DNA of 18,571 nt, taken from the NCBI GenBank assembly GCA_024404215.1, contig JAKSQI010000009.1, forward strand, positions 1 to 18,571, in the 5' to 3' direction. The stretch is from Oscillospiraceae bacterium (GTDB taxonomy: Bacteria; Bacillota; Clostridia; Oscillospirales; Oscillospiraceae). The notes below the pieces were generated by a model. The model did not search any database, was not told the DNA's origin, and saw only the letters and a program-made list of their open reading frames with translations. Shown here piece after piece: positions 1 through 6,869 of this stretch; positions within the stretch are counted from its first letter, which is position 1; each line of letters opens with the position of its first letter. The position numbers were made by a program, and so were the translations under genes.

Positions 1-831
1 AATAATGACAGCAACAACCATGGTGTAAAGCTGCAGGACACAACGGAATCCAATAACAACTATTGGGCGACCTTCCATTCCTCGGAGTCCTCCTCTGCCA
101 ACAAGCCGAAGCTGACAATCACTTACACGGATGGAAGCCGAAGCTATTCTTTACAGATGAAAAGTTTTGTTGACCAAGGATATCGGCAACGATTCTCGGA
201 TGCAATATCTAAAGTCCAGGGACATCATGCTGTGGTTAAAAACATCTTAAATCAGCTGTTCAACATAAATGTCACATATACTGTCAGTGCCTACACATCA
301 TCCGCAGATGACTGTAAAAATCAAACCTATGGTATTGTGACAAGTTCTAATTTAACGGGGACATGTGGGCACTCCTCAGAGCATTTAACAACCTCTGCCC
401 TAAGAACGGAATTGGTTGCAGATCAAGGTGCAGGTACAGCAACGATATCAAAGTATTTGTGGACTGGTCACATTCTGCCGGGCAATCCTCGTTCAGTATC
501 GTACAGGGATTATCACACAGTAGTTTTGACACCTTATGCAGTAGTTTACAACAATACATACGGAAATCAATCAGACGCAAAGGTACAACAAGAAAGTCGG
601 TATTCATTACTGCATGAAACCTCTCACCAGTTGGGGACTCATGATCACTATTGCTACGGCGCACCTCCAAACTCGGATTGCAACAATCCGTATTGCTATG
701 AGTGCAAAGGAATGGCGTTGCCGACATGTATTATGTCCGACAGGTGCAACATAGAAACAACAGGAATCAATTCCTTATATTGTACTGTGTGCAAAAATAA
801 CATCAATTCACACCTAAACAACCACCATTGA
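1..831 (+). CDS. Secreted zinc metalloprotease (metzincin-like), C-terminal part; 5' end outside window
   Basis: The reading frame is open from base 1, so the gene starts upstream; the ATG at 157 is only internal. The first ~50 residues end in a PKLTITY-type strand, with the HSSE and Asn/Ser-rich surroundings typical of the end of a DNRLRE surface module. The remainder is a protease-like domain. H205, E206, H209, G212 and D215 (counted from base 1) form HExxHxxGxxD, the metzincin zinc site in the snapalysin-like variant where Asp replaces the third His. Thirty residues on, C-I-M-S (M245) is a good candidate Met-turn. The domain has about ten cysteines, eight after the HExxH, which suggests disulfides and an extracellular location. 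It ends in HLNNHH. Protein cleavage outside the cell is the inferred role; the substrate is unknown. Base composition is AT-richer than the core genes downstream. The zinc site is seen directly; the family assignment is moderate. Confidence 0.72.
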   Translation, partial: NNDSNNHGVKLQDTTESNNNYWATFHSSESSSANKPKLTITYTDGSRSYSLQMKSFVDQGYRQRFSDAISKVQGHHAVVKNILNQLFNINVTYTVSAYTSSADDCKNQTYGIVTSSNLTGTCGHSSEHLTTSALRTELVADQGAGTATISKYLWTGHILPGNPRSVSYRDYHTVVLTPYAVVYNNTYGNQSDAKVQQESRYSLLHETSHQLGTHDHYCYGAPPNSDCNNPYCYECKGMALPTCIMSDRCNIETTGINSLYCTVCKNNINSHLNNHH

Positions 832-874
832 TTGTTCAATAGTAGTATAAGAGGAAAATGAAAGGGTAAAAGCC

Positions 875-1687
875 ATGAATTCTTTGATAAATACAGGCAG
901 CAGTATCTGTTTTATACTGCTGATAGCCATCATCCTGTCCGGTTGCACACAGATACCGAAATCCAACCCTCTGGTGAGCGAAACCACATCGGCGATTGAG
1001 ACAACTCTTGAAGAGAGTAATCGCACAGAAGCGGAATCTCCTGAACCAACGACCGAGGCAAATGAAAGGTATTCCGAACCGTCGAATCAGTTCATCTTTG
1101 ATAGCCTTGACGAGTATGAGGCTTTTATAAAAGCAGCAGAATTGTCAGATGAGGAATTTGAAGCCTTTCTACGGGAAGAACCAACCGGTAAGTACAACAT
1201 GAATGGAATTGAGAATAAAGACGATTTGAAGAAAACACTGTCTTGGCTTTCCAGTGTACCATTCCCAAATTCCAAAGAATATCATTTCAAACAAATGATA
1301 TTACACCCAGAGTGGGACCAAGTGTACCTGCTTTTGGAAAACCAAAATGGTTCGTCGTGTTTCTTCCGTATATATCTTGGAAACGAGGATTACAAGGAGG
1401 AATACACAAAGGTATACAGAGACGATAGCAAATATATTTTAGTAAACACATTTTCGCAGAACGATGAAGTAAAGCATATTTACCAATTGGTAACAGAGGA
1501 AACGAACGTTCATCGCTTTTACGTTGATTTCGGGAATTGTTTTGCTTGCTTTTGGATGAAGACGCCAAGCTACGATATGGCCTTAGATGCACTTTGCGGT
1601 TTTTCTTACTTGGATATGTTGCATCCGCAAGCTTCGACTATTTCTGAAAATAACATTTCGACACAGGAAGACACTGCGCGAAACTGA
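875..1687 (+). CDS. Lipoprotein of unknown function
   Basis: A 270-residue protein starting at ATG 875 with an AAAGGG-type ribosome site about 8 nt upstream. Residues 11-21 are a hydrophobic signal segment followed by the lipobox L-S-G-C with the modified cysteine at C24, so it should be exported and lipid-anchored on the outer face of the membrane. Residues ~25-75 are a Ser/Thr/Glu-rich linker. An acidic stretch follows (DEYEAF, SDEEFEAFLREEP), then a mixed globular domain from ~105 to 250 with aromatic-rich strands. I do not recognise the family. It lies 43 nt after the metalloprotease gene on the same strand and shares its AT-rich composition, so the two may be co-transcribed and co-acquired. 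An inhibitor, immunity or substrate-binding role relative to the protease is possible but not shown. Confidence 0.8.
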   Translation: MNSLINTGSSICFILLIAIILSGCTQIPKSNPLVSETTSAIETTLEESNRTEAESPEPTTEANERYSEPSNQFIFDSLDEYEAFIKAAELSDEEFEAFLREEPTGKYNMNGIENKDDLKKTLSWLSSVPFPNSKEYHFKQMILHPEWDQVYLLLENQNGSSCFFRIYLGNEDYKEEYTKVYRDDSKYILVNTFSQNDEVKHIYQLVTEETNVHRFYVDFGNCFACFWMKTPSYDMALDALCGFSYLDMLHPQASTISENNISTQEDTARN

Positions 1688-1733
1688 GAGAAGTGCAGCC
1701 ACAGCTGCCGTTACGACCCACTCTGCCGGCTGT

Positions 1734-2261
1734 TCAAAGAAGGGGATATTCGTATAAATAGAAGGCTGCCCAGTCGGTATCCTCATAGTAAAGGGTCTGC
1801 TCGCCGCAGTACTGAAAGCCCAGCCCGGGGTAGAGGCGTTCGGCCGGAAGGTTGCCCTTGAGAACGTCCAAACGCAGGGAAAGAGAGCCGGCCTCCCGGG
1901 CAAGCTTTAAGGCATAAGCCACCATTTGCTTGGCATAGCCCCGACGGGCGTAATCCGGGTGGACGCACAGCAGGTGCAGCACACTGGTCTGGTCCGGAGA
2001 GGCCTCGGTTATCCATCGGCAGTCTGCATACTCAGCGTTGCAGTTCCGGTTGACAGCCATGGCGGCAATCAGCCGGCCTTCCTCGTAGCCTAAGTACATC
2101 TGGCCCCGGCTGACATCCTCCCACAGAAGCGGGCGGTCGGGGTAAACGTCCTTGGTCCAGGCAGGGTTATATTGGGTTTTGCTGAAGCTATCGATAATTT
2201 CGTTGTAAAAACGGACCACTTCTTCAAATTGGTCGGAAGCTGCACGGCGGATTTCCAACAT
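1734..2261 (-). CDS. GNAT-family N-acetyltransferase
   Basis: A 175-residue protein. GNAT enzymes move the acetyl group of acetyl-CoA onto an amine; the substrate cannot be told from sequence. The start is taken at 2261 (MLEIRRA) because AAGGGGGTG lies 6-7 nt upstream; an in-frame ATG at 2315 would place this ribosome site inside the gene. The CoA-binding motif A is clear: LLCVHPDYARRGYAK, with R106, R107, G108, Y109 and A110 matching the R/Q-x-x-G-x-A pyrophosphate loop at the head of helix 3. After it come the LRLDV strand and N...A.RLYPGLGF, the usual GNAT motif B. Length is normal for a single GNAT domain. It is convergent with the lipoprotein gene (46 nt between stops) and has its own promoter. 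Family call is firm. Confidence 0.9.
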   Translation of the reverse strand: MLEIRRAASDQFEEVVRFYNEIIDSFSKTQYNPAWTKDVYPDRPLLWEDVSRGQMYLGYEEGRLIAAMAVNRNCNAEYADCRWITEASPDQTSVLHLLCVHPDYARRGYAKQMVAYALKLAREAGSLSLRLDVLKGNLPAERLYPGLGFQYCGEQTLYYEDTDWAAFYLYEYPLL

Positions 2262-2292
2262 ATGTAACACCCCCTTCTTTTTGTTTTTACTT

Positions 2293-2322
2293 AGTATAAG
2301 GCTAAACTCAGGCAAGATTCAA
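2293..2322 (-). promoter_or_regulatory. Probable sigma-A promoter of the GNAT gene
   Basis: On the minus strand TTGAAT (2322-2317) and TATACT (2298-2293) are 18 nt apart. Transcription would start near 2286, about 25 nt before the chosen ATG at 2261, which fits the internal start rather than 2315: the -10 box lies inside the longer reading frame. Confidence 0.55.
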
Positions 2323-2404
2323 GCCGGAATCCAAAACGCGCGCCGCTCTCTTTTTCTAAAAGGAAGAGTCCACGAGGGGAGACGAAAAACAGAAGAAGGA
2401 AAAA

Positions 2405-2430
2405 GAAAAACCTGTATCCGAAGATACAGG
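2405..2430 (-). terminator. Rho-independent terminator of tRNA-Ser
   Basis: On the minus strand CCTGTATC-TTCG-GATACAGG forms an 8-bp stem with a stable UUCG tetraloop, followed by TTTTTCTTTT. It begins 5 nt after the tRNA 3' CCA. A run of T also follows on the plus side, so it may work in both directions. Confidence 0.85.
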
Positions 2431-2435
2431 TTTTT

Positions 2436-2528
2436 TGGCGGAGAAGGAGGGATTCGAACCCTCGATACCCTTTTGGGGTATACACGATTTCCAATCGTGC
2501 GCGCTCGACCGGGCTACGCGACTTCTCC
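2436..2528 (-). tRNA. tRNA-Ser (anticodon GGA)
   Basis: On the minus strand the acceptor arms GGAGAAG and CTTCTCC pair, followed by G and an encoded CCA. The anticodon arm is CACGA-TTGGAAA-TCGTG, giving anticodon GGA, which reads UCC and UCU. The long variable arm (TATACCCC-AAAA-GGGTATC region) marks a class II serine tRNA. The T arm is GAGGG-TTCGAAT-CCCTC. All arms close without mismatch and nothing is unusual. It is a single-gene unit with its own promoter and terminator. Confidence 0.97.
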
Positions 2529-2577
2529 ATCACTTACCGGGCGACCAAATGCGGTGCCGTATTCAGTTAGCTTTGCT

Positions 2578-2606
2578 ATTATAACTGCCAATAATGGACT
2601 TGTCAA
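2578..2606 (-). promoter_or_regulatory. Consensus sigma-A promoter of tRNA-Ser
   Basis: On the minus strand TTGACA (2606-2601) and TATAAT (2583-2578) are exactly 17 nt apart, a perfect consensus promoter. Expected start is near 2571, giving a leader of about 43 nt before the mature tRNA at 2528. Confidence 0.9.
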
Positions 2607-2640
2607 TACCTTTTTTGAGAATTGTGAGAATTCTCCCGGG

Positions 2641-2672
2641 AAAGAAAAATGCCTCCGGCCGTGGCCGGAGGC
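2641..2672 (-). terminator. Rho-independent terminator of the UroD-like gene
   Basis: On the minus strand GCCTCCGGCC and GGCCGGAGGC form a GC-rich inverted repeat (the innermost bases must serve as loop) followed by ATTTTTCTTT. It starts 10 nt after the stop of the UroD-family gene and separates it from the tRNA promoter. Confidence 0.9.
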
Positions 2673-2682
2673 AAAAGACTTT

Positions 2683-3732
2683 TTACATGTAGCCCTTCTT
2701 TTCGTACTGAACGGGGCTGCGCTTGATTTCTTCGGGCTTGATGCCGAACTTGGCAACGTTGTATTCGTCAATGGCATCCATAATGGCATCGTAAACGCCG
2801 TCGTAGATGGAGCCGGGGCCGCCCTGAGCGATGCAGGGGATGTAGGCCTTGGGGGTGCAGGCATCCAGCATGGTCCAAACCTTCTGCTTGATGTCATCCT
2901 TGTTCCAGTCTTCGGTATCAAAGTCGGCGCCGTCAAAGCCGCCCATGAAAGCAATCTTGCCTTCGTACTGACGGGTCAGCTCGGGCAGGTTGTTGGAGCT
3001 CATGCAGCCCTGCCATACGTCAATGCCCATTTCAATCATGGCGGGAACCAGAGTAGCGCCATAGCTGTCAGAGTGGTGAACAACCAGCTCGCAGCCGTGG
3101 GACTTGTAGTAGCCGTAGATTTCCTTGTAGGCGTCTACGAAGTAGTCTTCAAACATGCTGGGACGCAGGAAGGTGCTGGTGCGGGAGCCCCAGTCATCAT
3201 GATGGAAGAGAGCGTCGGGCTTCAGCTTGCTGCAAATCTGCTCGGCCAGCTTCAGCTCGTACTCGGTGAGGTACTTGATCAGGTCATGCATCTCATCCTC
3301 GTAGCACATCATGTTCTCCAGGGTGTTAACCATTTCGCCCAGGTGATGGCACATCTCAAAGAGGCCGGGGGCAACGAAGGAGGTCTTGTAGGCCAGGTTG
3401 GTGTCAACCTTGTCGTAAACGTTTTCCTTCAGCTGAGCCCACTCTTCATCGGGGAAGTCCAGAGAGGGGGCGTGAACGTAGTCCTGCCAGTGCTCAATAT
3501 CCTTGATGACAATGGTGTCGGGGTTATGAACGGGGAAAGCACCGGGGGTGCCGATGGGGAAGCTGTTGGTAACGCCCCAGGCGTTTACGACATTCTCCTG
3601 ACCATAGGCGGGGGAGGCGGAATGGAACATGGAAACGTTTAAAGCCAGACGCAGAGCTTCGTACTGGTTGGCATAGCGGTCGGGATTCAAACCCTTGGCT
3701 GCCTGATAAAAGTTTTCTCTTGCAGTTAACAT
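2683..3732 (-). CDS. Uroporphyrinogen decarboxylase-superfamily protein, likely corrinoid-dependent methyltransferase
   Basis: A 349-residue cytoplasmic protein, normal for the UroD superfamily. Start at 3732 is supported by GAAAGGA 7 nt upstream. The second half carries family motifs: H177-H178-D179-D180-W181-G182, the H219-H220-S221-D222 strand end, then DVWQGCMSSNNLPEL and IAFMGGFDG. The superfamily contains true uroporphyrinogen decarboxylase, the MtaA/MtbA methyltransferases and the substrate-demethylating MT I enzymes of anaerobic O-demethylases. HHSD stands where MtaA-type proteins usually have a zinc-binding H-x-C, so the exact metal site and substrate are uncertain. No haem genes are nearby, whereas a methyltetrahydrofolate methyltransferase of the MT II kind lies 2.3 kb away, so I favour methyl transfer over haem synthesis. 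Codon use is strongly biased, suggesting good expression. It has its own promoter and terminator. Confidence 0.85.
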   Translation of the reverse strand: MLTARENFYQAAKGLNPDRYANQYEALRLALNVSMFHSASPAYGQENVVNAWGVTNSFPIGTPGAFPVHNPDTIVIKDIEHWQDYVHAPSLDFPDEEWAQLKENVYDKVDTNLAYKTSFVAPGLFEMCHHLGEMVNTLENMMCYEDEMHDLIKYLTEYELKLAEQICSKLKPDALFHHDDWGSRTSTFLRPSMFEDYFVDAYKEIYGYYKSHGCELVVHHSDSYGATLVPAMIEMGIDVWQGCMSSNNLPELTRQYEGKIAFMGGFDGADFDTEDWNKDDIKQKVWTMLDACTPKAYIPCIAQGGPGSIYDGVYDAIMDAIDEYNVAKFGIKPEEIKRSPVQYEKKGYM

Positions 3733-3786
3733 AGCAATGTCCTTTCTATGTAAAATATTACAATAGCGCTCAAGCTTGAATGATTC

Positions 3787-3815
3787 ATTTTACCAAACAT
3801 TTTTCCCATGGTCAA
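3787..3815 (-). promoter_or_regulatory. Sigma-A promoter of the UroD-like gene
   Basis: On the minus strand TTGACC (3815-3810), a 17-nt spacer and TAAAAT (3792-3787). Start of transcription near 3780 gives a leader of about 48 nt with ribosome site GAAAGGA before ATG 3732. Confidence 0.8.
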
Positions 3816-3837
3816 GGAATTTGAATAAGTCAGCCGG

Positions 3838-3862
3838 AAAAAAGCGCATGTCTCATGCGCTT
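3838..3862. other. Hairpin between divergent genes, terminator-like toward the minus strand
   Basis: AAGCGCATG-TCT-CATGCGCTT is a perfect 9-bp inverted repeat, flanked by AAAAAA on its left, so it reads as stem plus T-run on the minus strand. No minus-strand gene lies upstream of it. It sits just upstream of the UroD promoter and could stop stray antisense transcription from the transporter side, or be a protein site. Confidence 0.45.
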
Positions 3863-3964
3863 TGCCCAATGGAGAGGCGGGAAATAAAAATCTTTGCCAA
3901 AAACTTCATTTTTTACTGGCATTTCAGGAACATAAGCGGTACACTATAAAATGTAATGGTGTGA

Positions 3965-4050
3965 GAACAATTCGGCATGGCTGACCATGCTTGACATATA
4001 CTAAGAAAACTGAACAATTCAGGTCACCGACGGGGGAGGGCCTCGGGTGA
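3965..4050 (+). promoter_or_regulatory. Promoter and operator region of the Na/Pi cotransporter gene
   Basis: The stretch packs several elements. GAACAATTC occurs twice as a direct repeat (3965-3973 and 4012-4020). Between them the palindrome GCATGG-CTGA-CCATGC (3975-3990) touches TTGACA (3991-3996), a perfect -35 box. The -10 is poor (ACAATT at 17 nt), which may mean activator control; TATACT at 3997 is an alternative -10 without a good -35. In the leader, GTCACCGA (4023-4030) can pair with TCGGGTGAC (4043-4051) just ahead of the ribosome site. Phosphate control is plausible from the gene product but no Pho box is evident. Confidence 0.5.
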
Positions 4051-4071
4051 CAGGATGTGGAGGAAGAACGC

Positions 4072-5823
4072 TTGTCTATTTCTAATGTAATTGCGCTGCT
4101 CGGCGGCGTAGCCCTGTTCCTTTTCGGCATGGGGCTCATGAGTGATGGCTTGAAGCAGGTTGCCGGTAACAAGCTGGAGGTTTTCCTGTATAAGCTGTCC
4201 AACACCCCCCTGAAGGGGATTCTCCTTGGTACGGCTGTAACCATTGTCATTCAGTCTTCTGCGGCAACCAGTGTCATGGTGGTAGGCTTTGTAAACTCCG
4301 GCATGATGAAGCTGGCTCAGGCCATCGGCATTATTCTGGGTTCCTTTATCGGTACCAGCATTACAGGCTGGGTAGTCAGCCTGTCCGCTATCAGCGGAAG
4401 CGGCTGGCTCAGTCTGGTTTCTACGGCCACGCTGACCGGTTTGGTGGCCATTGTGGGAATTCTGCTTCGCATGATTGGAAAGAAAGCTTGGAAAAAGGAT
4501 TTGGGAATGATTCTGCTGGGCTTTGCCGTTTTGATGTACGGCATTTCTGCCATGAGCGGGGCGGTATCACCTTTAAAGGAAAGCCCGGCCTTTGTCAGCA
4601 TTATGACGGCCTTCTCAAATCCCCTGCTTGGCTTTGTGGCCGGCGTGGCTATCACGGCTATTTTGCAGAGTGCCTCCTCTGCGGTTGGTCTGCTGCAGAC
4701 CCTGTCTGTAACCGGTGCCATCAGCTTCTCTGCTGCCCTGCCCTTGGTGCTGGGTATTGGTGTAGGCGCTTCCGTGCCTGTTCTTATGTCTTCCATCGGT
4801 GCCAATACGGAGGCCCGGCGTTCGGCCTGGTCCTATCCCATTATCAGCCTGCTGGGGGCCATCGTTGTGGGGGTTCTCTTCTACGGACTGAATGCGCTGG
4901 TTCATTTTGCCTTTGCCGAAATGACGATGGACATGGTTTCCATTGCCATTTTGAATACGGTTTTCCGTGTTATTTCTGCCCTGGTTCTCTTCCCCCTTAT
5001 GAAGGTTATCCTGCGGCTGCTGGAGCGTCTGGTGAAGCAGCGGGAAGAGGTCAGCAAGCGTTCCATCCGGGAGCTGGATGAGCGACTGTTGGCTAACCCT
5101 GTGGTTGCCCTGAACAGCTGCGGTGTTGCCACAAAGGACATGTCTGAAATTGTTTCCGGCATTTTGGCCCGTGCCATGGGGCTGCTGGTCACCTTTGAGG
5201 AAGACGGCTTTGCCGATGTTGAAACGGGCGAAGGCATGGTGGACGAATACGAGGATATGATAGGCTCCTACCTGGTTAAGCTGACGGGCTCCGAGCTCCG
5301 CCCGGAGGAAAGCCGCAAGGCAGCCAAGTTCCTGCATACCATCGGTGACCTGGAGCGCATTGGTGACCATGCCATGAACATTGCCCAGTGTGCCCGTGAA
5401 ATCAAGCAGAAGAATATTACCTTCTCGCCTCCGGCTGAGAAGGAGCTGCGTGTTATGTCTTCTGCCGTAACGGAAATTGTGAATACGGCTTTCCACAGCC
5501 TCAGTGACGGAGATTTGGATAAGGCCTACCGGGTAGAGCCGCTGGAAGAGTTGATTGATAATCTCTGCGATGAGATGAAGCTTCATCATGTGCGCCGGCT
5601 GGAGCAGCATGTCTGCACCCTGGATAACGGCTTTGTTTTCAATGACCTGGCTACCAACTTTGAACGCATCGGTGACCACTGCAGCAACATTGCCGTTGCC
5701 ATGATTGAGCTGGAATCCGGCAGCTTTGATACCCATGCCTATCTGGAAACCCTGAAGGCCCACCGGGACGAGGCCTTCAGCAAGTACTATGAGGGCTTCA
5801 GGGCCAAATATTCCTTTGACTAA
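4072..5823 (+). CDS. Na/Pi cotransporter family protein with C-terminal PhoU domain
   Basis: A 583-residue membrane protein taking up phosphate with sodium, of the NptA/PhoU fusion type. Two homologous Na_Pi_cotrans repeats are visible, each with the signature QS(S/A)(A/S)..: Q61-SSAATSVMVVGFVNSG and Q199-SASSAVGLLQTLSVTG, inside about eight hydrophobic segments up to residue ~320. Residues ~334-560 are a PhoU-like helical domain with two metal-site motifs, LERIGDH (near 426) and FERIGDH (near 531). I place the start at TTG 4072 because GGAGGA lies 7 nt before it and MSISNVIALLGGVALFLFGM is the usual family N-terminus. A GTG at 4057 would add five residues (MEEER) but has no well-spaced ribosome site. 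The gene stands alone between two divergent or independently promoted units. Its terminator is not obvious. Confidence 0.92.
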   Translation: MSISNVIALLGGVALFLFGMGLMSDGLKQVAGNKLEVFLYKLSNTPLKGILLGTAVTIVIQSSAATSVMVVGFVNSGMMKLAQAIGIILGSFIGTSITGWVVSLSAISGSGWLSLVSTATLTGLVAIVGILLRMIGKKAWKKDLGMILLGFAVLMYGISAMSGAVSPLKESPAFVSIMTAFSNPLLGFVAGVAITAILQSASSAVGLLQTLSVTGAISFSAALPLVLGIGVGASVPVLMSSIGANTEARRSAWSYPIISLLGAIVVGVLFYGLNALVHFAFAEMTMDMVSIAILNTVFRVISALVLFPLMKVILRLLERLVKQREEVSKRSIRELDERLLANPVVALNSCGVATKDMSEIVSGILARAMGLLVTFEEDGFADVETGEGMVDEYEDMIGSYLVKLTGSELRPEESRKAAKFLHTIGDLERIGDHAMNIAQCAREIKQKNITFSPPAEKELRVMSSAVTEIVNTAFHSLSDGDLDKAYRVEPLEELIDNLCDEMKLHHVRRLEQHVCTLDNGFVFNDLATNFERIGDHCSNIAVAMIELESGSFDTHAYLETLKAHRDEAFSKYYEGFRAKYSFD

Positions 5824-5875
5824 AAGGAAATCGGCATTGAATTCTTGGTTTCTTTTGTAAAAGAAGCGGAATCCT

Positions 5876-5937
5876 GCAAGAATCATATTGATTTTTGCCA
5901 GGTTTTAGGATAAGATAAGACTGCGTATTTTATACGC
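5876..5937 (+). promoter_or_regulatory. Promoter of the AcsE-like gene with two inverted repeats
   Basis: TTGATT (5888-5893), a 17-nt spacer and TAAGAT (5911-5916) form a sigma-A promoter. The -35 lies inside an inverted repeat GCAAGAATCA / TGATTTTTGC (5876-5885 and 5889-5898, one G-U equivalent mismatch). A second, perfect repeat GCGTAT-TTT-ATACGC (5923-5937) sits at about the transcription start. Either could be an operator; the second could also be a 5' mRNA hairpin. Ribosome site GAAGGAG lies 8 nt before ATG 5991. Confidence 0.6.
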
Positions 5938-5990
5938 TGACTTTGTAATCCCAATAGAAATCATATAACCTACACGAAGGAGACAAAATC

Positions 5991-6776
5991 ATGGGAAAGT
6001 TTATTGTAATTGGTGAAAGAATTTCCGTAACCGCACCTGCTATCAAGCGTGCATTTGACGAAAAGGATCCCGAGCCTATCCTGGCCAGAGCTCGTCAGCA
6101 GGTTGCTGCCGGTGCTGACTATCTGGATGTTAACATCGGTCCCTGCGAAGGTGACGGCGAAGAGAGAATGATGTGGGCTGTTAAGCTGCTGCAGGAAGAC
6201 CTGAACAACATTCCTCTGGCTCTGGATACCTCCAACATGAAGGCTATTGAGGCCGGTATTTCTGTTTACAACCGTGAGCGCGGCAAGCCCATCGTTAACT
6301 CTGCTGACGCTGCCGGCCGTATTGAATATGTTGACCTGGCTGCTGCTAACGATGCTATCGTTATCGCCCTGTGCAACGGCGAAGGCATTGCTGCTGACAA
6401 CGACGAGCGTATGGGCTATCTGCAGACCCTGCTGGAGCGCGGCATGGAGCACGGCATGGAAGCTGAAGACCTGTGGTTCGATCCTCTGTTCCTGGTTACC
6501 AAGGGCATGCAGGACAAGCAGATGGACATTCTTGAGTTCATCAAGATGATCTCTGACATGGGCCTGAACTCCACCGGCGGTCTGTCCAACAACTCCAACG
6601 GTATGCCCAAGCACATCCGTCCCATCATGGACTCCTGCATGGTTGCTATGGCCATGGCTAACGGCTTCACCTCCGCTATCGTTAACCCCAACGACCTGCG
6701 CCTGATGGAGACCATCAAGTCCTGCGATATCATCCGCAACAACTGCCTGTACGCTGACTCCTACCTGGAGCTGTAA
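5991..6776 (+). CDS. Methyltetrahydrofolate:corrinoid methyltransferase, AcsE/MeTr-like
   Basis: A 261-residue pterin-binding TIM-barrel protein, the same length as AcsE (about 262). Family marks in order: V-I-G-E-R-I at residues 6-11, LDVNIGP at 45-51, LDTSNMKAIEAG from 78, a PIVNSADA strand, LWFDPLFL, GLSNNSNG with N200 at the place of the conserved Asn near the folate in MeTr, and AMAMANG. Such enzymes pass a methyl group between methyl-tetrahydrofolate and the cobalt of a corrinoid protein, in the Wood-Ljungdahl pathway (AcsE) or as MT II of methylotrophic O-/N-demethylases. No acs genes are adjacent, so the MT II role with the UroD-like protein is at least as likely. Codon use is extremely biased (GCT, GGT, CGT, AAC, GTT), unlike its neighbours, implying high expression. 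Single-gene unit with promoter and terminator. Confidence 0.88.
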   Translation: MGKFIVIGERISVTAPAIKRAFDEKDPEPILARARQQVAAGADYLDVNIGPCEGDGEERMMWAVKLLQEDLNNIPLALDTSNMKAIEAGISVYNRERGKPIVNSADAAGRIEYVDLAAANDAIVIALCNGEGIAADNDERMGYLQTLLERGMEHGMEAEDLWFDPLFLVTKGMQDKQMDILEFIKMISDMGLNSTGGLSNNSNGMPKHIRPIMDSCMVAMAMANGFTSAIVNPNDLRLMETIKSCDIIRNNCLYADSYLEL

Positions 6777-6798
6777 TTCTCAGGTTTAACGGATTCTA

Positions 6799-6830
6799 CG
6801 GCATGCTGCCAAAGCAGCATGCCGTTTTTT
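6799..6830 (+). terminator. Rho-independent terminator of the AcsE-like gene
   Basis: CGGCATGCTGC-CAAA-GCAGCATGCCG, an 11-bp perfect stem, followed by TTTTTT. It begins 22 nt after the stop codon. Confidence 0.95.
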
Positions 6831-6865
6831 CTCCCCTGTCCGGCTTTTGGGACAGGGGAGGTTTT
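6831..6865 (+). terminator. Second, tandem terminator hairpin
   Basis: CTCCCCTGTCC (6831-6841) pairs with GGACAGGGGAG (6850-6860), followed by GTTTTAT. The T-run is short, so it is a weaker terminator than the one directly before it, or a back-up that insulates the helicase promoter. Confidence 0.65.
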
Positions 6866-6869
6866 ATCG

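Noticed and set aside
1688..1733. Shared terminator between the lipoprotein and GNAT genes (GCAGC-CACA-GCTGC)
   Set aside because: Only a 5-bp stem and no T-run on either strand.
2281..3642. Long plus-strand open frame (453 codons) across the tRNA and opposite the UroD-like gene
   Set aside because: It runs antisense through a tRNA, two terminators and a clear enzyme gene; its protein is low-complexity Val/Gly/Ala-rich and it lacks a ribosome site. It is a shadow of strong codon bias on the other strand.
5824..5875. Terminator for the phosphate transporter (TTTCTTTT-GT-AAAAGAAG)
   Set aside because: AU-only stem, loop too small and no T-run after it; not convincing as an intrinsic terminator.
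4615..5886. Minus-strand open frame of 423 codons opposite the phosphate transporter
   Set aside because: Gln/Gly/His-rich with no motifs; mirrors the transporter's codon bias.
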